Assembly (NCBI RefSeq): GCF_026248685.1
Contig: NZ_CP111041.1
Span: 493,466 to 557,465, forward strand
Length of the DNA: 64,000 nt
Direction: 5' to 3'
DNA from: Haladaptatus caseinilyticus
Lineage (GTDB): Archaea > Halobacteriota > Halobacteria > Halobacteriales > Haladaptataceae
Shown piece after piece: positions 45,315 to 54,640 of the stretch (its first letter is position 1; every line of letters begins with the position of its first letter). Made by a program: the position numbers and the translations under genes. The notes under the pieces were generated by a model. That model did not search any database. It worked only from the letters and a program-made list of their open reading frames with translations, and was not told the DNA's origin.

Positions 45315-45806
45315 TCACTCTTGAGAGAAGTTATCCATGAATTTCGGATTGTTTTTCACTTCATCCATGACGAATCGAGAGGACGTTTCGTTAACGCCAT
45401 CGATGGCAACCATTTGATCGATGACTTCGTTCATCCGATTTCGATCCTGGACACGGGTGAGAACCATGAAGTCGACATCACCCATCGTATAGTATACTTG
45501 TTCTACACCCGTAATATCTGCGAGTTTGTTCCCAATATCGGTCGAATATCCTTTCTCGTGGGTGACGGATACCTCGGTGATCGCCACCATATCCAGTTCG
45601 AAAGGCGCTGGATTCAAGTCGGCGGTGATACCTTTGATCACGCCACTTTCTTTCATTTTGTTGAGCCGATAATGGACTGCTGATTTCGAAAGATCTAATT
45701 CGTCTGATATCACGTCTAAACTAACGTCAAAGTCATCTTCGATAAAAGTAAGCAGTTTCAGATCGACCTCATCGAAATCGTCACTCGCTGAATATCCCTT
45801 CGTCAT
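45315..45806 (-). CDS. Lrp/AsnC-family regulator
   Basis: The start at 45806 (MTKGYSASDDFDEVDLKLL) is supported by a TATA-like TTTACATAT centred about 27 bases upstream; 163 residues. The helix-turn-helix is 'VSLDVISDELDLSKSAVHYRLNKM' (two motif parts) and 'ESGVIKGITADLNP'. The RAM ligand domain contains 'TGVEQVYYTMGDVDFMVLTR'. Such proteins sense amino acids or related compounds. It is the first gene inside the island and is followed by the M20/SDR pair on the same strand, so it is the best candidate for local control of the catabolic genes. Confidence 0.88.
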   Translation of the reverse strand: MTKGYSASDDFDEVDLKLLTFIEDDFDVSLDVISDELDLSKSAVHYRLNKMKESGVIKGITADLNPAPFELDMVAITEVSVTHEKGYSTDIGNKLADITGVEQVYYTMGDVDFMVLTRVQDRNRMNEVIDQMVAIDGVNETSSRFVMDEVKNNPKFMDNFSQE

Positions 45807-45933
45807 TATGCTAGTTTCACGCCCGAACATATATGTAAAGCACGTTTTTTGGTAAATGCTTCTAATTCACTTGGCATCCACAGAATATTGTTCAACTGTG
45901 TTGAGTGGCATCTGATGGAGCGCGACTACGGCA

Positions 45934-47190
45934 CTATTCGTCCAGATTGCCGATGAGCTGTGCAGTCGAAACTGCCATCACTTTGATCGCAGTGAGTATG
46001 TCTTCAACGGATACGAATTCGTCCTCGACGTGAGCCTGTTCTAGACGCCCAGGGCCATACACGATGCATTGATCGATGCCTGCGTCGTTGACGACAAAGC
46101 GTTGATCGTCGGACCCAGGGGAGATGACGAATTCGGAACTCCCGTAAAACGACTCGATATTCCGTGCAAACGCTTGGCTTATCTGACAGTCTTGGGAAAC
46201 GCTCGTTGGTTCCGCAAACATGATCTCCTCATAGTCAAGCGAGGCGTCCGTGTTGCCCTCCGTTTTCCGTATCAATTCCCGAATCTCGTTTCGCACATCC
46301 GCGACCGATTCGGTTGGAACGAGCATCCGATAGAACGTCGCTGTACAGCGATCTGGGACCACATTCTCGGAGTAGCCTGCGTCCATCATCGTCACCGAGA
46401 TATCCGCTCGTCGAGATTCGCTCGGCGTGACCGGAAGTTCAGTTGTCCGTTGATGCAGCCTGGTCCGATACTTCTCGATGCGTGTCAAGAAGTCATTCAT
46501 CGTCGAAATAGCGTTGATCCCATCGTGGGCCATACAGCCGTGTGCCTTTCGTCCTCGTGTCACGACCTTGAACTTCAGTACCCCACGATGACCAAGACAA
46601 ACCCGGGAGGAGTCGAAACATTCGGTGTAAACACAATAATCGGTGTCATCGAGGTGACCTTCCTGTGCGAGATAGCCAAGGCCAGTAAACCCACCCGTTT
46701 CCTCGTCGACCGTCATGCTTTGTGTGACTGACCCTTCCAATTCAGCATTGACGGCCTCCAATACGTCGATCGCAACTAGACTGGCGACGATACCGGATTT
46801 CATATCGCTGGCACCGCGTGCATAAATCCGGTCGCCTTCTAGTGTCGGGTCGAACGGGTCTCGGGTCCAATCTTCTCCTGCAGGAACGACATCATAGTGG
46901 CCGGTGTAGTGGATGTTCGGCCCATCACCGAACGCTTTCTCACCGAGCACATTGACTCGCTCCAAGTGGGATCGCTCCGGATAGTGATGTTCTACGACAT
47001 CTTCGGGAACGTCGATCAATTCGACGTCGTATCCCCGTTTCGAAAGCACCCTCTCGAGAAAGATGGCACCGTTTCGATAATTCCTACCTGGGGGATTTTC
47101 TGTTCGAATTTCAAGAAGCGAAGAGAGGAGGGAAACGATCTCATCGCGTCGAGTATCGACCTCATCGTAAATAGCTCGCTTCGTCGCCAT
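45934..47190 (-). CDS. M20-family amidohydrolase (ArgE/DapE-like)
   Basis: A 418-residue zinc hydrolase. The first metal site is 'IHYTGHYDVVPAG', the second 'YARGASDMKSGIVAS', the catalytic glutamate is in 'VDEETGGFTGLGY', and the dimerisation domain starts near 'KAHGCMAHDGINAIS'. It would remove an acyl, carbamoyl or similar group from an amino acid in the cytoplasm. Its ATG overlaps the stop of the SDR gene upstream (ATGA), so the pair forms one operon. A second M20 gene of the same group lies at 49726, and a more distant one at 58609. Confidence 0.85.
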   Translation of the reverse strand: MATKRAIYDEVDTRRDEIVSLLSSLLEIRTENPPGRNYRNGAIFLERVLSKRGYDVELIDVPEDVVEHHYPERSHLERVNVLGEKAFGDGPNIHYTGHYDVVPAGEDWTRDPFDPTLEGDRIYARGASDMKSGIVASLVAIDVLEAVNAELEGSVTQSMTVDEETGGFTGLGYLAQEGHLDDTDYCVYTECFDSSRVCLGHRGVLKFKVVTRGRKAHGCMAHDGINAISTMNDFLTRIEKYRTRLHQRTTELPVTPSESRRADISVTMMDAGYSENVVPDRCTATFYRMLVPTESVADVRNEIRELIRKTEGNTDASLDYEEIMFAEPTSVSQDCQISQAFARNIESFYGSSEFVISPGSDDQRFVVNDAGIDQCIVYGPGRLEQAHVEDEFVSVEDILTAIKVMAVSTAQLIGNLDE

Positions 47191-47933
47191 CAGATATCCC
47201 TCCCACCGTCGACCTCGAGGGCGGTTCCCGTTATCATTTCGGCGTCATCGCTCGCGAGGAAGGTAGCCGCCGCGGCGATATCCGTCGGTTCGGCGAGGCG
47301 TCCGAGTGGAATCGTCTGTTGCATCTCGGCTACGCTAAGATCTTCGCCCGCAAACTTCGACAACATCGGTGTCTCCGTCGCTACGGGACAGATAGCATTT
47401 ACACGGATGGATGGTGCGAGTTCATAGGCAAGTTGCTTTGTTAGTGCGACCATCCCGCCTTTCGATGCGACGTATGCCGAAAGTCCGGTTCGTGGTCGAA
47501 TCGCTGCCGTAGATGCAGTGTTGAGAACAACACCACCGCCGTCGCGAAGATATGGGACAGCGTATTTCACCCCGAGAAAGGCGCTTTTTAGGTTGACGGA
47601 GATAATCCGGTCCCATTCCGTCTCGGAGACGTCCTCGATCAGGGTCGCCTGCTGAGGGATGCCTGCATTGTTGTGCAACACATCGAGCGTCTCGAACTCC
47701 GCCACCGTTCGCTCGATCATCGTCTTCACGTCGTCTTCGGACGAGACATCGACTTCGAGTGCTAGAGCAGTCCCGTCGTCGCGTTCGATTTTCTCAGCAG
47801 TTTGGGTAGCAGCATCGATATCGATATCCGCACACACGACCGCTGCCCCTTTGGACGCGAATCTCTCCGCGATGGCTTGGCCCATCCCGGAACCCGACCC
47901 CGTTACTATCACCGTCTTCTCGGAAAAGCTCAT
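47190..47933 (-). CDS. Short-chain dehydrogenase/reductase
   Basis: The start at 47933 (MSFSEKTVIVTGSGSGMGQA) gives 247 residues. The cofactor loop is TGSGSGMG, 'LHNNAGIPQ' carries the NNAG motif, the catalytic pair is Y-x3-K in 'SAYVASKGGMVALT', and 'VNAICPVATETPM' follows. An Asp after strand 2 ('VVCADIDIDAA') favours NAD over NADP. It oxidises or reduces an alcohol/ketone group; the substrate is unknown. Translationally coupled with the M20 gene downstream and divergent from the aldehyde dehydrogenase at 48095. Confidence 0.88.
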   Translation of the reverse strand: MSFSEKTVIVTGSGSGMGQAIAERFASKGAAVVCADIDIDAATQTAEKIERDDGTALALEVDVSSEDDVKTMIERTVAEFETLDVLHNNAGIPQQATLIEDVSETEWDRIISVNLKSAFLGVKYAVPYLRDGGGVVLNTASTAAIRPRTGLSAYVASKGGMVALTKQLAYELAPSIRVNAICPVATETPMLSKFAGEDLSVAEMQQTIPLGRLAEPTDIAAAATFLASDDAEMITGTALEVDGGRDI

Positions 47934-48094
47934 GTGATGGTGTATCGTGGCATTTACTATCAAACTTCGGTTTGTCTACCTCAGATTTCGTCTACTATCC
48001 TAATTAGTGCTTAATATGCGGATATTGTTCTGCTAAATGATTTATTATTGTATTATTGCCAAAGTACTATCGTTATGGCGAATACAGAGGGAGT

Positions 48095-49573
48095 ATGGTT
48101 CAACTAGATATTTCTTTCAAGGAACGATATTCCCTCTTCATCAGTGGGGAACAAGTGCCCCCGTCTACGGACGACTATCTCCCGACATACGACCCTGCGA
48201 CGGGGAATTCGTTTGCAGAAATCGCGATAGCCGACTCACGAGACGTCGATCAGGCAGTTACAACTGCTCGTACTGCTTTCGAATCGTGGCGAGATGTCTC
48301 CCCGGAAAAACGTGGTCGGATCGTTCATCGCATCGGTAGACGGATCCGTGACTCTGCTGACGAGCTAGCGGCAATCGAGTGCAAAGATCAGGGCAAACCG
48401 ATGTCCCAGGCACGCAGCGATATACGCGGTGCGTGGCGATATTTCGAATACTATTCCGGGGTTGCTGATAAGCTCGAGGGACGAAGTGTTCCGGTTGGGT
48501 CGGATCAAGTCGATTATACATTCCGTGAACCGTACGGGGTGAGTGCACAAGTCACGCCATGGAATTTCCCCGGAAACCTGTTTGCTCGGGGTGTCGCACC
48601 GGCGTTGGTCGCCGGTAACACGGTCGTCGTCAAACCGGCCCCACAGACGACACTATCGACTCTCAAGCTTGCCGAACTCTGTTCTGAAGCCGGTCTACCA
48701 GATGGTGCCGTCAACGTCGTAACCGGAACTGGTGAATCGGCTGGACAACCGCTCGTGTCCCATCCCGATATCGATACGATCACCTTCACAGGGAGCGTCG
48801 CGACAGGCCAATCGATCATGCAGCATGCAGCGGACACCGTCACGCCGGTAACACTCGAACTTGGCGGGAAAAATCCAGCAGTAGTCTTCCCCGATGCACC
48901 CCTCGACCAGACCGCCGAAAGCATCGCTACTGCCATTTTCACGAACGCTGGGCAGGTCTGTTCAGCAGCCGATCGTCTCCTCGTTCACGAAGATATCCAC
49001 GATCGATTGGTCGACCGAATCGTATCGATAGTCGATGAGTATGAAATCGGCCCGGGAAATGCCGACCCCGACATGGGTCCACTGGCGTCTGCTGAACACA
49101 GGGATCGGGTACTGGAATACATTGCAGTCGGAAAGGAAGCGGGTGCAAAGCCGATAACCGGCGGAAACGTACCCGACAGACCGGGCTACTTTGTCGAACC
49201 GACGATCTTCACCGATGTGCAAAACGAGATGCGGATCGCTCAGGAGGAAATATTTGGCCCAGTACTCTCTGTGATCTCCTTTCGTGATGAAAAAGCGGCA
49301 CTATCGATAGCTAACGATACGAAGTATGGGCTGACAGCAGGGATATTCACGAACGATATTACTCGGGCCCACCGTCTCGCACGGTACCTCGAGGCGGGTA
49401 ACGTCTACGTGAATAAATGGTTTGGAGATACGACACAGACGCCGTTCGGTGGCTACAAATCCAGCGGCATTGGTCGGGAGAAGGGCTTGGAAGCGCTAGA
49501 TTCGTATCTTCAAACCAAGAACGTGGCGATCGACATCAGTGCAGATGGGAGCGGGACGCTACCTGGGGCGTGA
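48095..49573 (+). CDS. NAD(P)-dependent aldehyde dehydrogenase
   Basis: The start at 48095 (MVQLDISFKERYSLFISGE) has GAGGGAG just upstream; 492 residues. 'VTPWNFPGNLFARGVAPAL' is the substrate-channel region, the general base is Glu in 'TLELGGKNPAVVFPDA', the catalytic cysteine lies in 'TNAGQVCSAADRLLV', and 'EEIFGPVLSVISF' is the cofactor loop. It makes a carboxylic acid from an aldehyde. Together with the aminotransferase and SDR nearby it may take the semialdehyde or alcohol branch of the island's pathway. Confidence 0.9.
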   Translation: MVQLDISFKERYSLFISGEQVPPSTDDYLPTYDPATGNSFAEIAIADSRDVDQAVTTARTAFESWRDVSPEKRGRIVHRIGRRIRDSADELAAIECKDQGKPMSQARSDIRGAWRYFEYYSGVADKLEGRSVPVGSDQVDYTFREPYGVSAQVTPWNFPGNLFARGVAPALVAGNTVVVKPAPQTTLSTLKLAELCSEAGLPDGAVNVVTGTGESAGQPLVSHPDIDTITFTGSVATGQSIMQHAADTVTPVTLELGGKNPAVVFPDAPLDQTAESIATAIFTNAGQVCSAADRLLVHEDIHDRLVDRIVSIVDEYEIGPGNADPDMGPLASAEHRDRVLEYIAVGKEAGAKPITGGNVPDRPGYFVEPTIFTDVQNEMRIAQEEIFGPVLSVISFRDEKAALSIANDTKYGLTAGIFTNDITRAHRLARYLEAGNVYVNKWFGDTTQTPFGGYKSSGIGREKGLEALDSYLQTKNVAIDISADGSGTLPGA

Positions 49574-49725
49574 TCCGGAGTAGTGACTCAAGAGCGCACC
49601 CAAAGCATACAGCATAATATCTGACTGAAATTCCAATTCTAAAAAATAATTCACAGCATCTGCAATGATGTGGATATAATTCATTTAATCACAAAATTTT
49701 TGGAGAGCGAAAAGTACGTGTGTAC

Positions 49726-50904
49726 ATGGGCAACACGGAACAAGTAGAAGAACTGACGACCGTAATTGGCGACCTCGTCCGTATCGAGACGGAAAATCCG
49801 CCTGGGAACGAAAAAGCGTGTACGGAGTATATCGCCAACTGGTTCGGAGAACGAGGTATCGAGGCCGACGTAATCGATGAACCATATCCTGACCGACCCC
49901 AAGTCGGTGTCAAGGTCGGGAGCGGTGGACCGACACTCGTGTTAAACGGTCATATCGACGTCGTACCAGCAGGGGACAGAGATCAATGGACGCACGACCC
50001 GTATGCCGGTGATGAAGCGGACGGACGTCTCTATGGTCGTGGTAGCGTCGACATGAAGACCGGCGTTGCGATAGGGATGTTGACGGTAGCTCACTTTGCA
50101 GACGATATCGAAGCCGGAGAACTTCCAGGCTCGCTCGTTTTTCACGCTGCGATCGGTGAAGAAACGGCTGAACCGGGGACGAAGACTCTACTCGAGAGCG
50201 GGTACGACGGGGATTATGGTGTCGTTCTCGAGCCGACTCGGTTGCGCACTGCAACGAGCGAAAAGGGTCTGGCATGGTACGAAATCGTCGTTACTGGCGA
50301 CCCATCACACGCGAGTCGACCCGATCAGGGAACGAACGCGATTCGGTATGCAAAACCCGTGTTGGACGCGCTCGATGAGTACGACACTGAGGTAAGAGAG
50401 CGAAGTGATCGACTGGTTGGGCAAGCGTATTCGACAGTCACGATGTTCGAAGCAGGAACGAAAGAGAACGTCGTCCCTGAAGAAGCAAAGATAACTATCG
50501 ACCGTCGCTTTCTACCGGATGAAAGCGTCGAGGAAATCGACTCGGAAATCGATGCACTCGTGGAGGATGTCGAGGACGAACACGATGTTACGATCTCCTG
50601 GAACCGGACGCGGACATACGAGTCAGCTGCAATAGACGAGGATAGCGTACTTGCAGCTGTATTCCGGAAACACTCCGCACGGGTTGCAGACGTGTCTCCG
50701 GAATCGTGGGGCGTAAACGCGTCTACCGACGTTCGTAACTTCATCAACGATGCCGATACTGAAGCGATCACTTGGGGTCCGGGTGATTTGGCACAGGCAC
50801 ATACGTACGATGAACATGTCGAACTTTCATCCGCAGCGGATGGGCTTACTGCACTTCTCGGCGCAACCGAAGACATCCTCTCGGAAAATCACGCATCGGA
50901 ATAA
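49726..50904 (+). CDS. M20-family amidohydrolase (ArgE/DapE-like), second copy
   Basis: A 392-residue enzyme starting MGNTEQVEELTTVI. Zinc-site motifs are 'VLNGHIDVVPAGDRD' and 'YGRGSVDMKTGVAI', and the catalytic glutamate is in 'AIGEETAEPGT'. 'GDPSHASRPDQGTNAI' begins the dimer domain, and a late histidine is in 'DLAQAHTYDEHV'. It belongs to the same subgroup as the product at 45934 but is only moderately similar. It probably deacylates an N-substituted amino acid. It precedes the SSS symporter genes. Confidence 0.86.
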   Translation: MGNTEQVEELTTVIGDLVRIETENPPGNEKACTEYIANWFGERGIEADVIDEPYPDRPQVGVKVGSGGPTLVLNGHIDVVPAGDRDQWTHDPYAGDEADGRLYGRGSVDMKTGVAIGMLTVAHFADDIEAGELPGSLVFHAAIGEETAEPGTKTLLESGYDGDYGVVLEPTRLRTATSEKGLAWYEIVVTGDPSHASRPDQGTNAIRYAKPVLDALDEYDTEVRERSDRLVGQAYSTVTMFEAGTKENVVPEEAKITIDRRFLPDESVEEIDSEIDALVEDVEDEHDVTISWNRTRTYESAAIDEDSVLAAVFRKHSARVADVSPESWGVNASTDVRNFINDADTEAITWGPGDLAQAHTYDEHVELSSAADGLTALLGATEDILSENHASE

Positions 50905-51082
50905 AACCGAATCTGACGGACGATGATTTTGAAGATGCTGAGGGATTCTCTAGGAAAATTATACCTATATGTCGGCGTGTTTGAGGACAATATACGATAT
51001 TCATATATTTATATAATACATTGTACAATGATAACCGATAGATTTACATCCGGAAATAGTATCCTATGTGGTAGAGTCAAAC

Positions 51083-51265
51083 ATGACAATGTATGGCATG
51101 CCGACAACGATGTTCTTGGTGTTCGTTGCGACGATTTTAGCCGGGAGCCTTGGGGCAATTCATTACACGGTCGTCCACGTTCTGTTAGGGAAACCGGTTA
51201 ACGAAAACGTCCGGAAGACGACGACAGAACCGCGTGCAACTGATGGAGGCCACAACGATGGCTGA
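51083..51265 (+). CDS. Small single-span membrane protein preceding the SSS symporter
   Basis: About 60 residues (MTMYGMPTTMFLVFVATILA...). There is one hydrophobic span followed by a polar, charged tail (KPVNENVRKTTTEPRATDGG). Its stop overlaps the symporter ATG at 51258 (ATGGCTGA). Small partner subunits encoded just before SSS-family transporters are known in other prokaryotes; a similar assembly role is inferred here. Confidence 0.65.
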   Translation: MTMYGMPTTMFLVFVATILAGSLGAIHYTVVHVLLGKPVNENVRKTTTEPRATDGGHNDG

Positions 51266-52706
51266 CGTCAATCCGTACTATCTCGGTGCGTTCGTGGTGT
51301 ACTTGCTTATCGTTCTCGCGATCGGTCTCTGGGGATACAGGAAGACCTCCGATGTCATGGATTTCTGGGTGATGGGTCAGAGCATGGGACCGACTCTAGC
51401 GACTTGGTCGCTTGTTGCCAACTTCGTGAGCGCGGTTAGCGTAATCGGGTTTATCGGAGCCGTTTATGGCGGCGGCTACTCGCTCATGACTGGTACTATT
51501 TTAGGATTGATGCTAGGTGTGAGTGGTCTTTACTTTGTCGTCGGCCGTGTTCGACAGTTAAACCACCTGACGTTGCCGGACATCATCGCGGACTTGACCG
51601 GGCGACAAGCGGCACGACCGATCGCAGGAGCAGTGTTGCTCGCAAATGGCTGGCTATACCTCATCATGCAACTCGTCGGTGCCAGTCTCCTCGTCACGAC
51701 TATCACCGGCGTTCCGTACGAGTATATGGTGTGGGTCATCGGCGTCGTTTTCATCACCTACACCGTCCTCGGAGGTCTAGTGAGCGTGGCATGGACGGAC
51801 CTTCTTCAAGGGACCATCATGGTCGCGGCCGTTCTGTTCGCGCTCGGGTACATGGTGCTCGATCTGGGTGGGTTCACCGCCATCAATACCGAATTCGCCG
51901 CCATGAAATCGGCAAACGTCGCCCCTCTCGGGGCAGGAACATACACGGTTATCGGAGTCGTCGCATCCGTCGTCGCGTTTTTCGGCACGATATTTACGGA
52001 GCAGAACATGATCGTGCGTATCGCTGCAACGAAAGACGTCCGGACAGCAAAAATCCACCTCGCAGCTTCCGGTGTCATTCTGTCGGTGTTCTACAGCGCT
52101 CTCGTAGTCCTCGGTGGTGCGACGACGGTCGCATTAGGGAACGCCGGACTGTCGATCGATAACGTCGATAACGCGTTCCCGACGCTGATAACCGAGTACG
52201 TTCCGACCTCGATCGGAGTCGTCATCATCCTCGCCGTTATGAGCGCGATTTTGTCCACGACGGACACACGGCTTCACTCGACGGGAATCACTACTGCACG
52301 TGACATCTACAGCTACTTTCGACCGAACGCGTCGGATGAATCACAGCTCCGCATTTCACGGATCGCGACCGTTCTCTTCGGAATAACTGCGACGGCGGCG
52401 GCCGTCAATCCCCCAGACACCATCATCGGTCTTTACAACCTCCGTGCGATCCTTCTGACGAGTGCCTTCCTCATCCCGGTTTATACAGCTCTCTACCTTT
52501 CGGGTATCAACGGATTGGCTGTACTCGCCTCGATCGTCGTCGGGACCGTCTTGGGTCTCGCCGCAACTTTCTTCGGCGGCGGGTTTGGTATCCCTGCGAC
52601 GTTCGTCGGCGTGGGGTCGGCCGCATTGGTGTTACTGGTCGGCTATTATGCCCTTCCAGACCAGGGAAGCGGCCCACCGCGGGAGTACGCCGCTTCCGAC
52701 GATTAG
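51258..52706 (+). CDS. Sodium:solute symporter (SSS family)
   Basis: The start at 51258 (MADVNPYYLGAFVVYLLIV) has GGAGG nine bases upstream; 482 residues with about 13 membrane helices. 'RKTSDVMDFWVMGQSMGP' and 'WSLVANFVSAVSVIGFIGA' match the family N terminus, 'TVLGGLVSVAWTDLLQGTIM' is the SSS core signature, and 'ILSTTDTRLHSTGITTARDI' the sodium-site helix region. It imports an organic solute with Na+, probably an amino acid-like or pyrimidine-derived substrate of the island enzymes. Confidence 0.9.
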   Translation: MADVNPYYLGAFVVYLLIVLAIGLWGYRKTSDVMDFWVMGQSMGPTLATWSLVANFVSAVSVIGFIGAVYGGGYSLMTGTILGLMLGVSGLYFVVGRVRQLNHLTLPDIIADLTGRQAARPIAGAVLLANGWLYLIMQLVGASLLVTTITGVPYEYMVWVIGVVFITYTVLGGLVSVAWTDLLQGTIMVAAVLFALGYMVLDLGGFTAINTEFAAMKSANVAPLGAGTYTVIGVVASVVAFFGTIFTEQNMIVRIAATKDVRTAKIHLAASGVILSVFYSALVVLGGATTVALGNAGLSIDNVDNAFPTLITEYVPTSIGVVIILAVMSAILSTTDTRLHSTGITTARDIYSYFRPNASDESQLRISRIATVLFGITATAAAVNPPDTIIGLYNLRAILLTSAFLIPVYTALYLSGINGLAVLASIVVGTVLGLAATFFGGGFGIPATFVGVGSAALVLLVGYYALPDQGSGPPREYAASDD

Positions 52707-52995
52707 TGCGTAAAGGAAGAACGACGACGCCATTACCGGGTTTCGTTCGAACTGGATCACCGTACATACGCGGACCGAAGGATGTAACCCCTCGTTGGGA
52801 ATCGGACCCCGACTGTGTCTCGGAACTGCGTGGAATCCCCGCGGAAGTGATGTCGCGATGGAGGCGTTTTGATGAGCAGCGGCCGCCCGAACTTTTGATG
52901 ATTCCCTCTCCGCCGCTGATTTCAACGCATCACGATAGCAACCGGGCGATGGGACATCTTCTGAGAATTGACGGAAGACCGCGGAGGATGCGGTG

Positions 52996-54468
52996 TTATG
53001 CGTCAGGCCATCGCTCGATGTAGATCGCCTTATCGGTGTAGAAATGGATCATGTCTTCACCCTGGGCGTGGAGGTCACCGAAGAAGGAATCCTTCCAGCC
53101 GCCGAAGTGGAAGAATGCCATCGGAGCGGCCGTCCCGGTGTTCACACCGAGATTGCCAGCGTCGACCGTATGGCGGAACTTTCGAGCATCGCTTCCTCGT
53201 TCGGTAAAGAGGCTAGCAGCGTTACCAAACCGACTTCGATTCACGATACCGAGGGCATCCTCGAAATCGTCAGCGCGGATGAGCGCGAGGACAGGTCCGA
53301 AGATCTCCTCACGGGCGATGCTCATCTCCGGGTCGGCATCGCCGAAGATCGTCGGTCGAAGGAAATTCCCGGTATCTGGTGTTTCGAGTTCCCGGCCATC
53401 CAAGAGGAGGTTTGCGCCGTCCTCAATGCCTTCTCGAATGTATCCTTCGACCCGCTCTTGCTGTTCCGACGTGATGAGTGGCCCCATTTCGGAGTCGTCA
53501 GCTAACCCGTTTGCGACGGTCATGTTCGTTGCGGTTTCGACCACTCGATCGGCGAAGTCGTCGTACACCTCGTCGACGACTACAGCGACCGGGTTGGCAA
53601 GACACCGTTGGCCGGTGTTCGCGAAAGCGGATCCGATGGTCTGTTCGGCGGCGAAATCGAGGTTTGCCGATTCGGCGACAACGATGTGGTTTTTCGCACC
53701 ACCCTGCGCTTGAACCCGTTTTCCATTGGCGGCAGCCGTCTCATAGACGTGTTTGGCCACCGGAGTACTTCCGACGAAAGATACCCCTTCGATATCGTCG
53801 TGTTTCACCAACGTATTGACCGTCTCCTTGCCCCCGTTCACGAGTTGCAATATCCCGTCGGGGAATCCCGCTTTTTCGACGAGTGCGAACAAGTACTGGG
53901 CGGTTAGCGGGTCGCGCTCGCTGGGTTTGAGAATAAACGCGTTACCAGTAGCGACCGCGTAGGGAAGGAACCAGAGCGGAATCATTCCCGGGAAATTGAA
54001 CGGCGTGATTGCAGTAAACACCCCGAGTGGTTTTCGGACGGCGGTTTCGTCGATCTCAGGGGCTGCGTTTGGAAGGTGACCCGCTTGCATGAGCGACGGA
54101 ATTCCGCAGGCGACTTCCACGTTTTCGATACCTCGGCGAAGCTCTCCTTTCGCTTCCTGAAACGTTTTTCCGTGCTCTTTGACCAGCAACTCCGCGATTT
54201 CGTCTTGATGATCTTCGAGCAATTGCTTCAAACGAAACAGGGGTTGGATACGTTCTTCGACCGGGACCTCCCGCCACTCCTCGAACGCTTCATATCCGGC
54301 CTGCACTGCCGCGTCGACATCGGAAGTGGCACTGAAGTTCGCGTGCGCTATCGTCTCTTCCGTCGCAGGATTTACTATCTCTTGACCGTCGGTACCGCTC
54401 GGGGCTTGCCATTCTCCATCGATGTAATTCTGTACGGAATCGATGTCGATCGGAACTTCCATCGTCAT
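52996..54468 (-). CDS. mmsA: CoA-acylating (methyl)malonate-semialdehyde dehydrogenase
   Basis: A 490-residue ALDH-superfamily enzyme with features of the MMSDH branch: 'VQNYIDGEWQAPSG', 'ITPFNFPGMIPLWFLPYAVA', 'VGSTPVAKHVYETAAANGKR', 'QAQGGAKNHIVVAESAN' (an Asn-His pair replaces the usual general-base Glu, as in CoA-acylating members) and the catalytic cysteine in 'ANTGQRCLANPVAV'. It converts malonate semialdehyde (from beta-alanine) or methylmalonate semialdehyde to acetyl- or propionyl-CoA. It is divergent from the aminotransferase that would make its substrate. A second ATG two codons in is possible. Confidence 0.92.
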   Translation of the reverse strand: MTMEVPIDIDSVQNYIDGEWQAPSGTDGQEIVNPATEETIAHANFSATSDVDAAVQAGYEAFEEWREVPVEERIQPLFRLKQLLEDHQDEIAELLVKEHGKTFQEAKGELRRGIENVEVACGIPSLMQAGHLPNAAPEIDETAVRKPLGVFTAITPFNFPGMIPLWFLPYAVATGNAFILKPSERDPLTAQYLFALVEKAGFPDGILQLVNGGKETVNTLVKHDDIEGVSFVGSTPVAKHVYETAAANGKRVQAQGGAKNHIVVAESANLDFAAEQTIGSAFANTGQRCLANPVAVVVDEVYDDFADRVVETATNMTVANGLADDSEMGPLITSEQQERVEGYIREGIEDGANLLLDGRELETPDTGNFLRPTIFGDADPEMSIAREEIFGPVLALIRADDFEDALGIVNRSRFGNAASLFTERGSDARKFRHTVDAGNLGVNTGTAAPMAFFHFGGWKDSFFGDLHAQGEDMIHFYTDKAIYIERWPDA

Positions 54469-54640
54469 GAGTCATGTGTGCATTTGTCTCCCCGCCTCAT
54501 AACGCTTTCTCACCAAATCCAACGTGTAGATAAATATACGGACGTTGTTCTGAATCAAGGTGCATGTGAGGACATTATTCTACTATATCGAAGATTCACC
54601 AAAGATTAATCAACTCCTGAAGAGTAGAGAGAATACACCA

